A stretch of DNA of 64,000 bases from Pyricularia pennisetigena (GCF_004337985.1 NC_043740.1:2252874-2316873); one strand, 5' to 3'; positions 22,201 to 34,662 are shown, numbered from the stretch's first letter. Numbers and translations: made by a program. The notes: a model not told the origin generated them from the sequence alone.

Positions 22201-22554
22201 CGCGTGGTAGAGCTTCGGTTCTCGAAGGAGGGGCCTCCGATTCGATCATTTAGGGTGGTTGGGGCGGATGCTTGGGACGACAGATTTGGTGCGTTCCCTG
22301 ACGATGGGGCCAGACTACTGAGACTATGGAGGCGAGATTGGGAGTCGAGCTTTGTGGTTGATATTACGTGGAAGGGTGATGGGGGCAATTCAGGGGGGCT
22401 GGATGGACGTGCTGTTGCCCTGTGGAGCGATGCTAATGACGCTGTCAACACCATGCCGGCGTTCAGAGAGGTCGTGAGATACGCCCCAGCCTGGGCAGCT
22501 ATATCGAAGGCGGCCCCTGGACTCGTGGAGGGCAGCAAGGCTTTCAAGGTTTGA
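19273..22554 (+). CDS. PFF1: Vacuolar membrane zinc protease PFF1 (peptidase family M28)
   Basis: Four exons: 19273-19397, 19527-19886, 19946-20887 and 20946-22554. All introns are GT-AG and the product is 1011 residues, near the family norm. The start is [30 protein letters not shown], a non-cleaved membrane anchor. The M28 domain carries the zinc and catalytic set: H159 and D161 in AHFDS, D171/D172 in GATDDGMG, and E205/E206 in [11 protein letters not shown] long C-terminal part has multiple membrane helices (for example [41 protein letters not shown]), an acidic cytosolic loop near the [11 protein letters not shown] stretch, and a lumenal tail. Known relatives sit in the vacuole membrane with the protease domain in the lumen. 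Joins are supported by continuity of the family motifs [14 protein letters not shown] and SSEYAV-WAMMMS across introns. It is a single-copy-type gene with no operon-like context. Confidence 0.93.
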
Positions 22555-23192
22555 CTGTAATTCCATGTATTTATCTGTTTGGTTCTCTGGGAGAAATCGA
22601 TTGCTCTTTATTCATGCACTATATTATTGTTCCTGGTGTTTTTTTTTTTTCTTTCTTGTATTTGGTGCTATTGCATTGAGATTAACTTCTGAGTTGCAGG
22701 TATTTTTTAGGTGTTGCTGGGCAGCTTCGATCTTTTGGTCGGTAGGTGCGCCGCCCGACTTTCTGCACTCATGCGCACCTTCTTGCATTCAAAATCAATA
22801 TTGCTATTTTTTGGGGTTTTTTTTTCATATAAAGGAGCCCTCCACGTACACGTTACCTCTCGAGTGCTGACTGTCTGTCTGATGGTTTACAGCATCGGAA
22901 TCCCAAGTTTCCAACCAGAGTCACAACAGCACACATCATCACAGTTACACATTGAGATATACAAAACAGCACAACACGGACGCTGATTCTGATCTATACA
23001 TTCTGGTAGGTCATCAATTTTCAGAGACAAGTCGGACCTGACAAGCATCAGCAACCATGTTATTGTTCAAGCGTTGACTTTCTTTTTGGTGTCAATACAA
23101 GATGAATGCTTACCAAGTCATACTAGCAGAGATCTCGAGCAAATAACAGCCACACCATTTACCAAGAGAGAAAACAAAAAAAAGCAGCCAAG
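22555..23192. other. Intergenic region after PFF1
   Basis: T-rich 3' region of PFF1 with poly-T tracts (22640-22651, 22809-22826), then the upstream region of the small ORF at 23193. No other gene supported. Confidence 0.5.
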
Positions 23193-23675
23193 ATGGTTAA
23201 GATCGGGGTCAAAAGGCTCACAAAGAAGCTCACAACAGCGGCGCTGCGCGACGTGGCCACCGAGGCGGAAAAGACGCGACAGACGGCCGAGCACGCCGAC
23301 TGCCGATCACCAAGCCGGCCCAACGACAAGTACACGTTTGGCTGCCGGTGCCGGGCCGAGCGCGGACGGCTGCTCGGGGTCTGGGACGAAGCGGTAGCGG
23401 AGATGGCGGAGCGCCTGCAGAGGCTGTGCAGGCGGCAGCTCATGAGCTGGGAGCTCGAGGAGGTCAGGTTGCGCACGCGCCTCACGCGGAGACAGAAGCG
23501 GGCAGGGAGGCGAATCGTCTTTGCGCCCGAGGACCTCGAGGCTGCTCTGGAGGCAGCGCGCGAGCTCAAGCTGGCGATGCTGGCTGACGACTTGGACTTG
23601 GAGAAGGCGGCGCTGGAGGAGGAGAATGGGTCGCTGCCCCCTGGTGCTGGGGGTGTTGGCGAGAATGGGGATTAA
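23193..23675 (+). CDS. Small basic/acidic helical protein of unknown function
   Basis: A single uninterrupted 160-residue frame. Codons have strong G/C in the third position, unlike the AT-rich surroundings, which supports real coding. The protein is highly charged: MVKIGVKRLTKKLTTAALRDVATEAEKTRQTAEH, one CRCR motif near residue 50, an Arg/Glu-rich central helix, and an acidic C-terminus ending GAGGVGENGD. No signal peptide or membrane segment is seen. I do not recognise the family. The sequence before the ATG is A-rich with AAGATGG context, a reasonable fungal start. It could be a lineage-specific gene; an antisense frame over the same bases is probably a shadow of the GC-rich codon pattern. 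Confidence 0.5.
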   Translation: MVKIGVKRLTKKLTTAALRDVATEAEKTRQTAEHADCRSPSRPNDKYTFGCRCRAERGRLLGVWDEAVAEMAERLQRLCRRQLMSWELEEVRLRTRLTRRQKRAGRRIVFAPEDLEAALEAARELKLAMLADDLDLEKAALEEENGSLPPGAGGVGENGD

Positions 23676-26600
23676 AGGATGGGAAAAGTTTTTTGTTTTC
23701 TGGTTGGTCGCTTGCTTCTTTTACCTTGTGTTTATGTGTGTTTATATGCGGGTTTTGGCTTGGGCGTCTAACAAGATATGAGCATCAGCATTAACGGCGT
23801 ACAAAGGCATCAGCATGGTTATGGTTATAGGTTTGTGGGCTTGATAATTGCATAGGGAATCGGGGCATGAGAAACGAAATATAGATTAAGATTATACTTC
23901 TCGGCAGTAATATCTATCTCTATATGAAATGACTTGAGCCTCTGATCTGATTTAGCTTGGAAATCACCACTGCCTCGTGAATACAAGACTCTGTGAACAT
24001 GCTGGTAGCATATTTTTGAGGATGATATGTATGTGTGCGAATATAAAATGCTCAATGTGCAACATTCCCATTATTTACACAAGTTGAGTTGTGCGTGGAG
24101 GTAGATTTGAGTAAGAGCTGGCGGTCCTTGTTTTTGTTTTTATGCATATATTTAGGGTAGTCGAACACTACCTCTGTCTCAATGGTCATGCTCAAACCAA
24201 GATATTGAAAGTACTTTGCACTACTATATTGATATTGACATCAGAAGAAGCAAAAGTCCACATGGCGCGACCCCTGCCTAGGGAATATTGTCTGTCGCTC
24301 TTATCAGGGTTATTGCTCTTCTTCAGATACTCTCTGTGCGATCTGAGTATTCTTCGAGGTAAAGATCAGCAACGCCAAGTGACTTATCGCAGATCAAATC
24401 GTATCGCGTACTGGGGGGATCTGGAATAATGATCCCCGTCCAAGCGCAAGGTTCAGGTGATGCTACTGTACGTAAACACAATGTCTACTGTAGGACTGTT
24501 TTAGTTGCGGAAAGGATATCTTTTTTGTACTTGTGCATAGGAGTCTCTTTACCGAGATAATTGATTTACCATGGCAAGCATGGGGGTGTCCGGAATTGAG
24601 GGGGTAGCATTGCGGCAGAACCATCATCAGACTTCATCATTGAGTTGCATGAATTGGGTGTGGGCGGGGACACGTTAATCCCTTGGTCAAGTTTCCTAGG
24701 TATACAGTAAGTAAACTGCACGTGAGAGCGCGTTGCGGCTCGCAACAGAAAGAGAGAAAAAGAAAAAAGAAAGAAGCAACTCAAGACTTGACGCATGCCG
24801 CGTCGACCAACAACGTACGTCAAGTTCAATCAACAGTATGCTAAGTCACTCCATTTCATCCAACGTCAAGACCACATGAGACATAAATAACACGTTTATC
24901 GAATGAAAGAGTCGCGCCAGCAAAGATTACGGCTGCGACCCAAGATTCCACAAACCATGGGCAATCATGATTTGTGAATTGTAATGTATTCCTGGTAGCA
25001 GAAAAAAAAAAAAAAGATTGGTAGGATCCAGCAGAGTACGACCCTAGACGCAGAGAATTTTTCTCGTAACTTTTCACCGTGGGGCCGGCGAGGGATATGG
25101 TACGACATTGAGCCAGCATTGCACGTCGCGTTGTGACATGCCAAATGATTGCCGCCAAACGAACTGTGGAAAGCAAAAGCCTAACTGCCAAACATTGATG
25201 GGGATGATCCTGTCACCCAGATGCCATCGATCCCACCCGCTGTCACCAAAGCCGGGCAGTGCCAACTGCATCCCCGCTGACTCGTTGTGAAGAACCGACA
25301 GGCACAAAAACTCGTATGAACACGGTAAATACTTCACTTGGCAGGTACCAAGTTCGTCCGCTCGTGGATCTGCAAGAAGAATAAAGGAAGATATCAGGAA
25401 GATATCAACCTCAAGTTGGTCGATGAACACTAGGTAATTCTTTGCACACTACCCAGACTATCTTGCTCTCAAACACAATCGTCAAACGCCATCGTACCCT
25501 CGCCCAATAAGACGCAGACTTCTTTCTCGAGTGCCGAAAACCTGCGACTGACGAGGTAACTTCCTGATGCGGAAGGCGAGCGGTTGGTCCTTTTCAGGGT
25601 TTCTTGGCGCTTGTTTGGCCTTTGATTTCCCATTTTCGAGACTTCGCCCGTGTTTTCACCACCCTGGAAGAGCTGAGCACATAAGGCTTGGCCTGCCCCA
25701 GAGCCCCTCCGGGCGTTTGGCCTGATTAGGCTCTGTTAACCGGGATAGCAGATTTTATGCATCGGACAAATTTCACGCGACTGCATGACGTCGGCGGAGG
25801 TTAGTCAATGTGAGTCCTTTTTTTTTTTTTTTTTTTTTTTCTCCATCTTCACCTTTTGCTTCAACTACTATACAATCGGTTGCAATTATATATGCTGTCA
25901 CTGCTGCTACATTTTCTATGAGATTTTGAGAAAGCCGGGAAAGACTTAGGATGAGAAGTGCTTGAGATGGAGAGAGAAAGAGAACGGGAAAATTACTTAC
26001 GGTAATCATGTCGCGCTCAAACACATAACCCTCCGCTCACCTTGGGAGGCATTGACCTCACTTTTACCTCCTCCTTTGCTGACACGCCGGAGAGTTGCTC
26101 TCTGCCGATAGTTTGCCAGGGTCTCAGGCTTTCATTATTCATTGGAGCCCACCGATTACCGCGCTAAGTAGGCCTGCGAGGTTCGGAGAGATGTTGGTGC
26201 AATTTACCCCCCGACTCCCCAGTAATTGTGTATCGGCCCTGCACACATTTTTTCGATCCTGGAAGATAATTCAGATTGGGTCACCGGTGTGGCTCCGAAA
26301 CGAGAAGATCTCGTCCCTATGGCTCGGCAGCCTCTCCACGTGGGTTCTCTCCAGGCGTGGCCTGGCACGCCTAAGATTGACATTGGATGACAGGTTTTGA
26401 GTCTGATGATGAGCTGAAGACTTCAGCCAACCATCTTATTTCAACCAGGCTCCGCCTGTAGGTACAGCGTGGTATACATATATGCTCGCTACCTTGTGGG
26501 ATGATAGCACCAGGCAACAGGGTATCTGTCGACTTGCGTCAATATGTGGACCCGGGTCCTCCGGATTTGCCTCCTTCTCGCTTGCTAACCTGCGGAGCCC

Positions 26601-27573
26601 CCCATTTGAGGTCCTGCTAACCACCAGCACACATATCAAGGCATCCATAGCTGAGGTTGCCTTGAACTCGCCTACCCCTGAGCAGTATCGTATCCACCCA
26701 CACCCAAAGTCCAGAACAACCACCTACTGCACGATCCCTTACACAGTACATACTACTGTGGGACAATCCACCGCAGGCGCTGAATACGCCTGCGTCCATG
26801 AATGCCCATTCGAACAGCCAGGCGGGCGGGCATCTTACAGCTGGAGACAGGCCCGCCTAATATTGTCACTAAACTTGCGCGAGTCGGGAAACTCGGACCA
26901 GTTCTTTGTTTCCCATTGCAAGCAAGATTTACCCATCATCCCAATGTGGATAAGGCGTTTACCCAACCAACCAACCAACCACCCACATCTCTGGGCTCAT
27001 GCATCGAGCCGGGTTGCGCATGGGAAGGTGTGCGAGCCCCCCCCTAGCGGTGGAACACAGTCGCCGCCGCCGCCGCTACCGCCGCTGCTGCTGCTCACTT
27101 TCTGTAGCTTAAAGTTAGTAACCCTATTACCCTGGGATGGCGCTCCTCCACGGGAATGATCGTCCTCTCCCTTGCGGTCCTTCTTCACAAGCCCATCGAA
27201 ATGTCCGATCTATAGCACTGTTTGGGAGAGAACATCTTCTTCCCCATACGGTCCTCGTGACTATCAACAACAGGCGTCTATCTGCAGAAAAGGCCGCCCA
27301 TTGTCATTGATTTGACAAGGCGAGGATCGCCTCGTTCCAGCAACCCAGGCTTCCAGGAAGCTTCCTGCCACACCCTCGCTGCTGGCATACACTCGTTACT
27401 ATCACACACTCGTTGCTGCGTGTGTTCTGTAGTGCAGTGCAAGCACTGCTACTTGACACATCTATATCCACTCGACAAAGCTAGGAATCACGACCGGCGC
27501 ATCTATCAGCGGTACCATTCCTGGTTGCTCGAGGTGGCGCCAACTTGTGTGAGGGGATATTACAAACGCCATC
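23676..27573. other. Large gene-poor intergenic region (3.9 kb)
   Basis: No gene I can support. Contains a T25 run near 25817-25841 and a (CCAA)n tract at about 26961-26983. A CCG/CTG-rich stretch at about 27060-27096 encodes meaningless proline/leucine runs. The last 300 bases before 27574 are probably the GPCR promoter and leader. Confidence 0.5.
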
Positions 27574-29478
27574 ATGAGATTCATCACCGCCGCTTTCATG
27601 GCAGCACTGGCCATGCCTTTGGCTTTGGCACAAGACAATTCGAGTTCTGCTTCCATAACTCATCAGATCCCCGACTGCGCTGTATGTAGCTCATATCATA
27701 CTTGAAGCCCCATCCCCTTCCGCGAGGGCATTGGGCGCCTCTAATACTGAACAACCCTGGCAGAAATTTTGTTTGGCGAGCTTTGCAGACCGGTCAACAT
27801 GCGCCATGGACGACGTAGCCTGCATATGTCCAAATACGGCACTGAAGGAGGACCTTACCAAGTGCGTGGTGGCTAAATGTAGCATCAAGGAAGCATTGTG
27901 TAAGTCAAAGATGCGCAACATATATCTACAATCGCCAAAGGCCATAACAACCAAAGACCCGTCGGGCGACTAATATCCTGCCTACCCGACTTTGCAGTTA
28001 CCAAGAATGTCACATCCGTCGCCTGCGGGGAAGAGATCAGGGATAAGCGTCTTGAACTCAACGTCACGGCTGTTGTCCTTGGAGCACTGGCGGCATTGTT
28101 TGTGATACTTCGAATATTCTCCAAGATCTTTGTCATCGGTGGCAATACTGGCTTGGACGACTGGTTCATCGTAGCGACGATCCTACTCGGCGTTGCCGAC
28201 ACGGTGCTTATCGTGGAAGGCTTGACAGCTTACGGCCTGGGTCGAGACATATGGGTCTTGACCAGCGAGGAAATCACACAGTTTGGGCTGCACATGTACG
28301 TGATACAGATCATGTATATTGCACGGCTGTCCCTGCTGAAGATGTCGCTGCTGTTCTTCTACCTGCGCATCTTTCCCAACCCACGCATACGGCAGCTTCT
28401 CTGGGGCACCGTGATTTTCAACGCGGGCTACTTTGTGGCCTTTAGCGCTGTTGGCGCTACCCTCTGTCGGCCCGTCCACTTTTACTGGGAGAGGTGGGAT
28501 GGTGAGCACGTCGATGGGACTTGCATGGATGCGAACGCGATCGCGTGGGCCAATGCGGCGGTCAGCATCGCCCTCGACGTTTGGATGTTGGCGCTGCCAT
28601 TGTCGCAGTTGGGGTACCTGAAGCTGCACTGGAAGAAGAAGGTCGGCGTGATCATCATGTTTGGTGTTGGCACATTGTGAGTCTCTTTGCCGTCTCTAAT
28701 CCTGCTTCCCGAAAACTAAAAATTTAAACACAGCGTCACCGTCATGAGCGTTCTCCGACTTCAGTCTCTTGTTTCGTTTGCAAGCTCCGACAACCCGACC
28801 TGGGACAACTGGGATGTCGTCAGGTGGTCGACAATCGAGATCAACGTCGGCGTCATCTGCGCCTGCCTACCGCCGCTAAGGGTCCTACTCATCCGCGCGT
28901 TCCCTCAACTGAGCGGCTCGACAAGCAACTACCCGTCGCAGATGAACCAAGCCTACGAAGTGGGCAAGGGCTCCCGGGGCGCCATTGCGCTCAAATCCAA
29001 GGACCAGGTCACCAACGGACGGTCTAGGAACATGGGCGTCGAGTCGACGGTCGAGCGAGGATCCACGGTCATAGACGACGCGGAAGGAGCAGCAGGCAAG
29101 GGCGGAATCCAGTGCCAGGTCACATACAGCGTGTCGTACGGGGAGCGAGGACGCGACGAGGAGAGTCTGGTGGGGACGACGCACCGCCATGACTTTGACG
29201 ACATGCCGAGGAGGGGCAGCCCTGGGGGTGCGAGCACCCCATCGACGATGCGGCGCAGCCCGAGCGTGGCTGCCGAGCGGACAGCACGTATCGAGAGCCC
29301 AGGGCCGTCGAGGAGCCTCAGCCGGTCGCGGTCTCACCACAGGAACTTTAGCAGGCCCCACGTTGCACCCAGGAGCGGGAGCCACTACCGCTCTGACAGC
29401 GTGTCGGTGTTAAATTCTAGTGAGAGGCTGGATCCAGACGCAGTGGGACCGCTGAGCCCGAGCTATCCTTTGCCGTAG
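27574..29478 (+). CDS. CFEM-domain G-protein-coupled receptor, Pth11-like family
   Basis: Four exons (27574-27681, 27764-27899, 27998-28676, 28734-29478), all GT-AG, encode 555 residues. A signal peptide ([19 protein letters not shown]) is followed by a CFEM domain with eight cysteines (DCAKFC, STC, VACIC, TKC, AKC, and VAC after intron 2). Then comes a multi-pass membrane region with segments such as [44 protein letters not shown] and [21 protein letters not shown], the typical Pth11/rhodopsin-like fungal layout. The C-terminal 200 residues are a cytosolic tail rich in Ser/Arg ([16 protein letters not shown]). Family members act as surface or ligand sensors upstream of cAMP signalling; Pth11 of Magnaporthe is the classic example. 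The ligand cannot be predicted. Confidence 0.9.
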
Positions 29479-30701
29479 ATCTATCCACTTGACTTTTTTT
29501 TTTTATTGTTCTGCTTTCGTATCCGGACGGAATACTACTGCTGCATGATGATCCCCTTATGAGAAATGTCACTAAAACGAGTCATAAAAAAATACCACCC
29601 AGTAAACCAGGCCGCTACCTTGCATATGGTTCGTAATGTGCGATTTGCCGTATGTGATAATATACACCGAGATACCTTCTTTTTTTTTTTTCCCTTCGTT
29701 TTCCGGACAAGTTTGTCCCCACAGGCCGTTCTGCATAATGTATTTGGCGATGCTGGTCTATCTACAAGTGCCATGTGGAAGCTTATCAAATTCCCGATTA
29801 GCTTGTCAAACGACTCGCGACGTAATGACCATTTACCAAAGCACATGGCACTTTTTAAGGTGTTTATGCGGCTCACGTCCCCGCATGCCCAGAGATGACG
29901 CATAAACACCTTAAAATTGCTCGCCAAGTCACATTACACACCATGTAAATAAATAAATCAAAAAAGAGGGGAAGGATATTATCATTCCCCCTCTCTGGGG
30001 CCGTGTACAGTCAGCTCTCGTTTAACTCGAGCGAGCGCCTTGCCTTGGCATGGACATGGCCGGGTGAGAATATCAGATTGTACGGGTACAGACGGATTTT
30101 AATAACCTCTTTGGGCTGGTTCTGCTCACCTTGAGGAGCTGGGTGATCCTGGGGTTGAGGATTGCGACATTTTTTTTTCCCCCTCTCTTCTTTGCACTAT
30201 TGAAAGAGGAGGAGGGTATTGAAAATCTCGGTAGTCCTTTTAGGTGTTGGGGACTCTGTCGCTCTGGGGCTGAATGTCAACTCGATCGATCTCTTCCCAC
30301 CCGCCATCGTTGCCCACTTGACTATTTTCTTTTGGCGAGAAACCGGTCAGGACGAAAAACTGTCCCCAAAGGGAAAGCCGTTCATATTGTTTTTTTTTAT
30401 TCTTTTTTTTTTTTTTTTTTTTTACGATGGTCATTTCGAGTCAGGGCTCTCTCGGGAAGGGAAAACTACGAGATGGTTACAACCGAAGAGTCGAGTCACG
30501 AAAGGGTAACCAGACGCACTGTTGCGCGCTTGTCCAAACCCCCCTTGGTGAGGCTGAAAACTGCAACGCTGCTGGCTGTGAGCGGGTGACCCTTCCCGGT
30601 AGCATTCTCAGCGGCAGGAACGATGCATTTACTTTTACTGTTCTTTGTTTTTTCTTCTCCAACATAAAGTTTCTTTGATCCTCCCAAGGTGGTCAAGGTG
30701 G

Positions 30702-30744
<43 letters not shown>

Positions 30745-31777
30745 CTCTTTTTGTTACACCAGCTTTTGCAGGCTATAAACGTCTTTTTGGCTCGTTTATG
30801 ACCTCGGTAGTTATTTCTGGAGAAGCTTTTTAGAGGACGGACGCGCTATTGAAAAGCAGCCTTTGTCGCTTAAGAATCCCCCCTCGGGGTATGTTGAAAA
30901 ATTGCGTTGTATTTATAGTAGCGACCAAAATTTCTCAAAAAACTTTAAAGTGAAACTCTATATGGAAAGAGGATTTGAACTTTGTTGCTGGTTTACTTGA
31001 CAAAGTCTATCATGTCCCACATATTTTGAAACAAAACCATGGCGGCAGGCATACAATTTTGAGTCAGCGTTGGGGGAGCACAGATGGTCTCAATTGTTGT
31101 GGGGTGTTTAGTTCGAAAAAGTTACAACTGATAGTCAGGGCAACAAACCATAAAGAAGACTGAAGCCAATTTCGACCGAGCAGACACTGTACGTTCACGA
31201 GGTACTAACAATAAATATCCAAGTGAACAATGAGTGCCAACCAGTCGCTATGTTTCCTCGGCTCTAGGATGTTGATTTTGAGTTTGCACCTATGTATGTC
31301 GCCTAGTCTAGAGACAGGAGAAGCAGATGATTGCTTGGATGTTTTTCTTCTTGATCGGTTGCCTTGGTTTGCTTGAACCCAGGTTACAAAATGGGAAACT
31401 GCTAGGCATTCAGAATATATGTTACACATATTGCAACACGCACCTTTTTATCTAAGTATGTTTCGAGTGTGATTTCTCCTCACTTGATTAATCCGTGTTA
31501 CTTTTACCGAAAGCACCAACACTCACGAGGAAGAAATTCCTCGAGTCCAAATTCCTATAGTACCAGAAGAAAGCGCAGAGTCATTGCTCGTGGTTTGCTA
31601 TGCCCCAAATCGACTGTCTTGCGAAGCCATTAGGCTTGCCCCATCCCGTTAAAGAACCAGAGTCCTGGCTTACTGCTCGTTTCCCAAGGTATACGCTACG
31701 ACATCACGATGTTGCGATGGCGCTGAGACTTTGGGGAGAACGGCTTGGCCTAGTGAGGCCACGGTCGACGTACTCTA
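29479..31777. other. Intergenic region between the GPCR and ClpP genes
   Basis: 2.3 kb without a supportable gene. Includes poly-T tracts at 29675-29690, 30408-30423 and a 42-base run at about 30703-30744, and the perfect inverted repeat at 29853-29916. Confidence 0.5.
29853..29916. repeat. Perfect 18-bp inverted repeat with 28-base loop
   Basis: Left arm 29853-29870 (TTTTAAGGTGTTTATGCG) and right arm 29899-29916 are exact reverse complements. It lies 375 bases after the GPCR stop codon. Could be a long 3' UTR hairpin, a relic of a small inverted-repeat element, or a protein-binding site. Confidence 0.75.
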
Positions 31778-32760
31778 TTAATCCTTCTTTTTATCCTGTG
31801 CCTCCGCGGGGGTCGCCGCAGACAGGCCGCCACTAGCAGCATTCAACGCGGCGGCAGCAGCGTCGCTCCTGCTTGTGAGTATTTTGTCCACGATGCCCAG
31901 CTCCACGGCCTCGTCCGCGGTGAGGTACTTGTCCCGCTCCATCATCTCGTCCACCTCCTGCGCGGCGAACCTCTCCCTCCCGGCGGCGGTGTTGAGGTGC
32001 CGGCGCATGATGTCGTTGATCTGGCTCCTTATCCTTGTGATCTGCTTGGCGTAAATGATGATGTCCGAGGCCTGGCCCTGCGTCGAGCCGAGCGGCTGGT
32101 GCACCATGATCTGGCTGTGCGGCAGGGCGTACCGCTGGCCGGCGGCGCCGCCGAGCAGCAGGATGGCGCCCATCGAGGCGGCCATGCCGACGCACACCGT
32201 GTGTACCGGCGACGATATGTAGTTCATGGTGTCGTAGATGGCCAGGCCCGACGAGACCTGGCCGCCGGGGCTGTTAATGTACAGCGTGATGGGCTTGTGT
32301 GGGCTGTCCTGCTCGAGCCAGAGCAGCTGGGCAGTGACCGACGCCTGGGTCCAGTCGTCTATCGGGCCGTTGAGGCAGATGATGCGCTCCTGGAGCAGCT
32401 TTGAGAAAATGTCGGCTGTGGGAGGCGGGGCCAAAGATGTTAGCATTGCGCGAGGGGTGGGCTATGGCTTGAATTACATGTGGTCGTGGGGATTACGGAC
32501 AGGTTCGCCAGCCACCAGCCTGCACAAAAGCATCGTTAGTATGCGATCAATTCTGTGTGCAAGGCCAAGTATGCTATATGTAGTTTCCTTACCGTCACCT
32601 CGGTCACGAGAGGCATCGGGACGCCCGCTTGAGGCGGGCTGGAGCGGGAGAATGACCGGGCATTGCTCAGGTTTAGGGATGTCCGTTGGCAAGTGGCTGC
32701 TCTTGATGCAGATGGCGCGCGCCTGGCGAGGGCATGCCTAAATAAGCGAGGGAGGCTCAT
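31778..32760 (-). CDS. Mitochondrial ATP-dependent Clp protease proteolytic subunit (ClpP)
   Basis: Three exons on the minus strand: 32593-32760, a 19-base microexon 32501-32519, and 31778-32415, giving 274 residues. The N-terminus (MSLPRLFRHALARRAPSASRAATCQRTS) is Arg/Ser-rich without acids, a clear mitochondrial presequence. Mature motifs: MPLVTEVTAGGWRTSDIFSKLLQERIICLNGPID, INSPGG, nucleophile S143 in GMAASMGA, H168 in IMVHQPLG, and a candidate aspartate near 224 in MERDKYL. Spacing of Ser and His (25) equals that in E. coli ClpP. It forms the barrel-shaped serine protease of the matrix and works with a ClpX-type unfoldase. The microexon is needed to keep the EVT-AGGWRT-SDIFSKLL junction. 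Its downstream donor reads GTCCGT, which is unusual. The gene is divergent from 33065-34480. Confidence 0.92.
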
Positions 32761-33064
32761 TTTTTCGCATCAACAAATGGCCAATTGGAGATCCGGGGCG
32801 ACATGTGAAGATGAAGGAAGCTAATCAATTGCTACAGCTGCGAAAACGCGACATCGTCGGAGCTCCCATTCTGAGACGGGTGCGGAAAACTGGGGCTGCT
32901 CCACAACAGCTTCCACCATTCGCCAGCGCAAAGTTGAAGCTCCGACTCTTGGGAGGGAAAAAGTGTCCCAACGTCGTATCATCAAACCCAACGGCCAACC
33001 CTATCTATCTAAAGTTCCCACGTTACTCACCATCTTGAGCTGAACATCGCACTCTCACCAACAA
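32761..33064. promoter_or_regulatory. Shared divergent promoter between ClpP and a predicted mitochondrial protein gene
   Basis: 304 bases separate two start codons pointing away from each other. Both products have mitochondrial-type N-termini, so co-expression is plausible. No specific factor site was recognised. Confidence 0.55.
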
Positions 33065-34480
33065 ATGAGGCTCCGCAGTTGGGCGTGGAACACGAGCCGT
33101 AGTGTTAGAAACTACTCCAAGAACACTCACCCCCAAAATGTCGAGGCTGAGTGTACCAAGCCCCCTGGCGTGTTGGCCGAGAAGGACACGCAGCCAGAGG
33201 ACACGCAGCCAGAGGGCAAGGAGCTAGATGATGTTTTTCTCAACCTGGCCCGCATGCGCATCCAGCCCCAAGTAGATCCTGCTACGAAAATGGTGCACAC
33301 TGTGGTCGGTGACTTGCCTGTGTCGCCGCTCATGAATCCAGAGTATCTGGCCACCAAGAGAAAATATGTCGAACCCAAGGCCAAGGTTGACAAGTCAAAG
33401 CACGGAAAAATGGAAAAGCAACTCGCCAGAAACCCATATGGTGCGTGAAAAGATCACTTGGACAGCCAGTGACAGGTGAAAGGACCGGCCTAAACTGACC
33501 GAAACTCCATCATGATAGCTTGGGCTTTGGCCAGCCCTGTTCGTAATGCGTGCTTCCCCGGAAAAGGAATACTGCTTCCGCGCTTCTTCCTGCAAGACTT
33601 TTCTTACATCCCACACCCCGAGACTAAGGCACCGTGGATGGTGCCAGTGTCTCTGATGTCCGAGAGTGACAATGAGGCAGGGGCTCAGGAGACAGCTGAT
33701 AGCGAGTTTGAGGAAACTGCAGCATTTGAGGAAACCAGCGATGGTAATCCTGCTGACACTGATGAGTTTGATGGTGCCGGGCACCCTTTGTCAGCTGCCA
33801 GAAAAGGCAGACCTCGAGGGCTGCCCCGCGCAGCCTCGCCAATCTCGTATGCGCTCTGCCGGCGTGATGCCCTGAAAGTACTTTCTCCGACCAGTGATGC
33901 GTCTTCCTTGAAACGCAAAACTCCCAGCAAATTACCGAGACACACAGCTTCCGGCCGCCTGAGGGCAAGGATGGCTGTTATGGCCAATGTCGAAAACCCA
34001 GACACCGTAGTATACCGCGCCGACATGGACACTTACGTGCTGGACTTGATGCGCGCGCGGACAATGGAGCAACTGATGCACTATGCCCGTATCTGCGACG
34101 CTCCGGTCAAGCCCAAGAACTACCTCTTGCGGTGCGAGGGACACTGGGACCAGATCCATACGCATACCCGCCGCGGATGTGTTCTCTGGATGGGTGATTG
34201 TGACGACAATGAGGTCGAGAGACCAGGGGAGTTTGAAACGGTGAGGCTACAAGGCGTCAAGCTCAGCGGGGTCTTACCCGTGCATGACCTGACCGTCCTG
34301 CTGGGACCGGAGAACGTCAAGAAACTGCGCCTAGGTTCCAGAATTTTCAGCGAGGGATCCACGTTCTTGCTTGGGGGACAACCTTCGGCTCGGTTGCAAA
34401 TGAAGCTGTGGAAACTCCAGGGTTACCTGGCTTCATACGAAGTTGAAAACCATCCAAGAGAGGTAATTGTTTCCCGATGA
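33065..34480 (+). CDS. Predicted mitochondrial protein of unknown function
   Basis: Two exons (33065-33440, 33519-34480; donor GTGCGT, acceptor GATAG) encode 445 residues. The first 20 residues (MRLRSWAWNTSRSVRNYSKN) are basic and Ser/Trp-rich, consistent with a mitochondrial presequence. A conserved-looking segment spans the splice: QLARNPYAWALASPVRNACFPGKGILLPRFFLQDFSYIPHPETKAPWMVPVSL. An acidic low-complexity stretch (about residues 180-210) follows, then a C-terminal domain with MEQLMHYARICDAPVKPKNYLLRCEGHWDQ and LSGVLPVHDLTVLLGPENVKKL. I associate the ALASPVR..LP..FL..F...HPET..PW block with fungal mitochondrial proteins but cannot name the family with confidence. It shares a divergent promoter with ClpP. 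Confidence 0.75.
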
Positions 34481-34631
34481 CGAGGGGCTGGGCTGAGCTA
34501 AGATGTTTGTGTCGCTTCTGTAAGAAAGAAAGAAAGGAAAGAAAATGTATTTATATATCCTTTACGATTTTAAAAGCACTGCAAACATGTGCAAATAGAC
34601 CTGTAATCCATGTTTCTGTAGCAAAAATACG

Positions 34632-34662
<31 letters not shown>

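Noticed and set aside
26482..27159. A 225-codon open frame upstream of the CFEM GPCR gene.
   Set aside because: It encodes simple-sequence runs (CCG, CCAA repeats) and no domain, overlaps other frames, and lies where the GPCR promoter and leader are expected.
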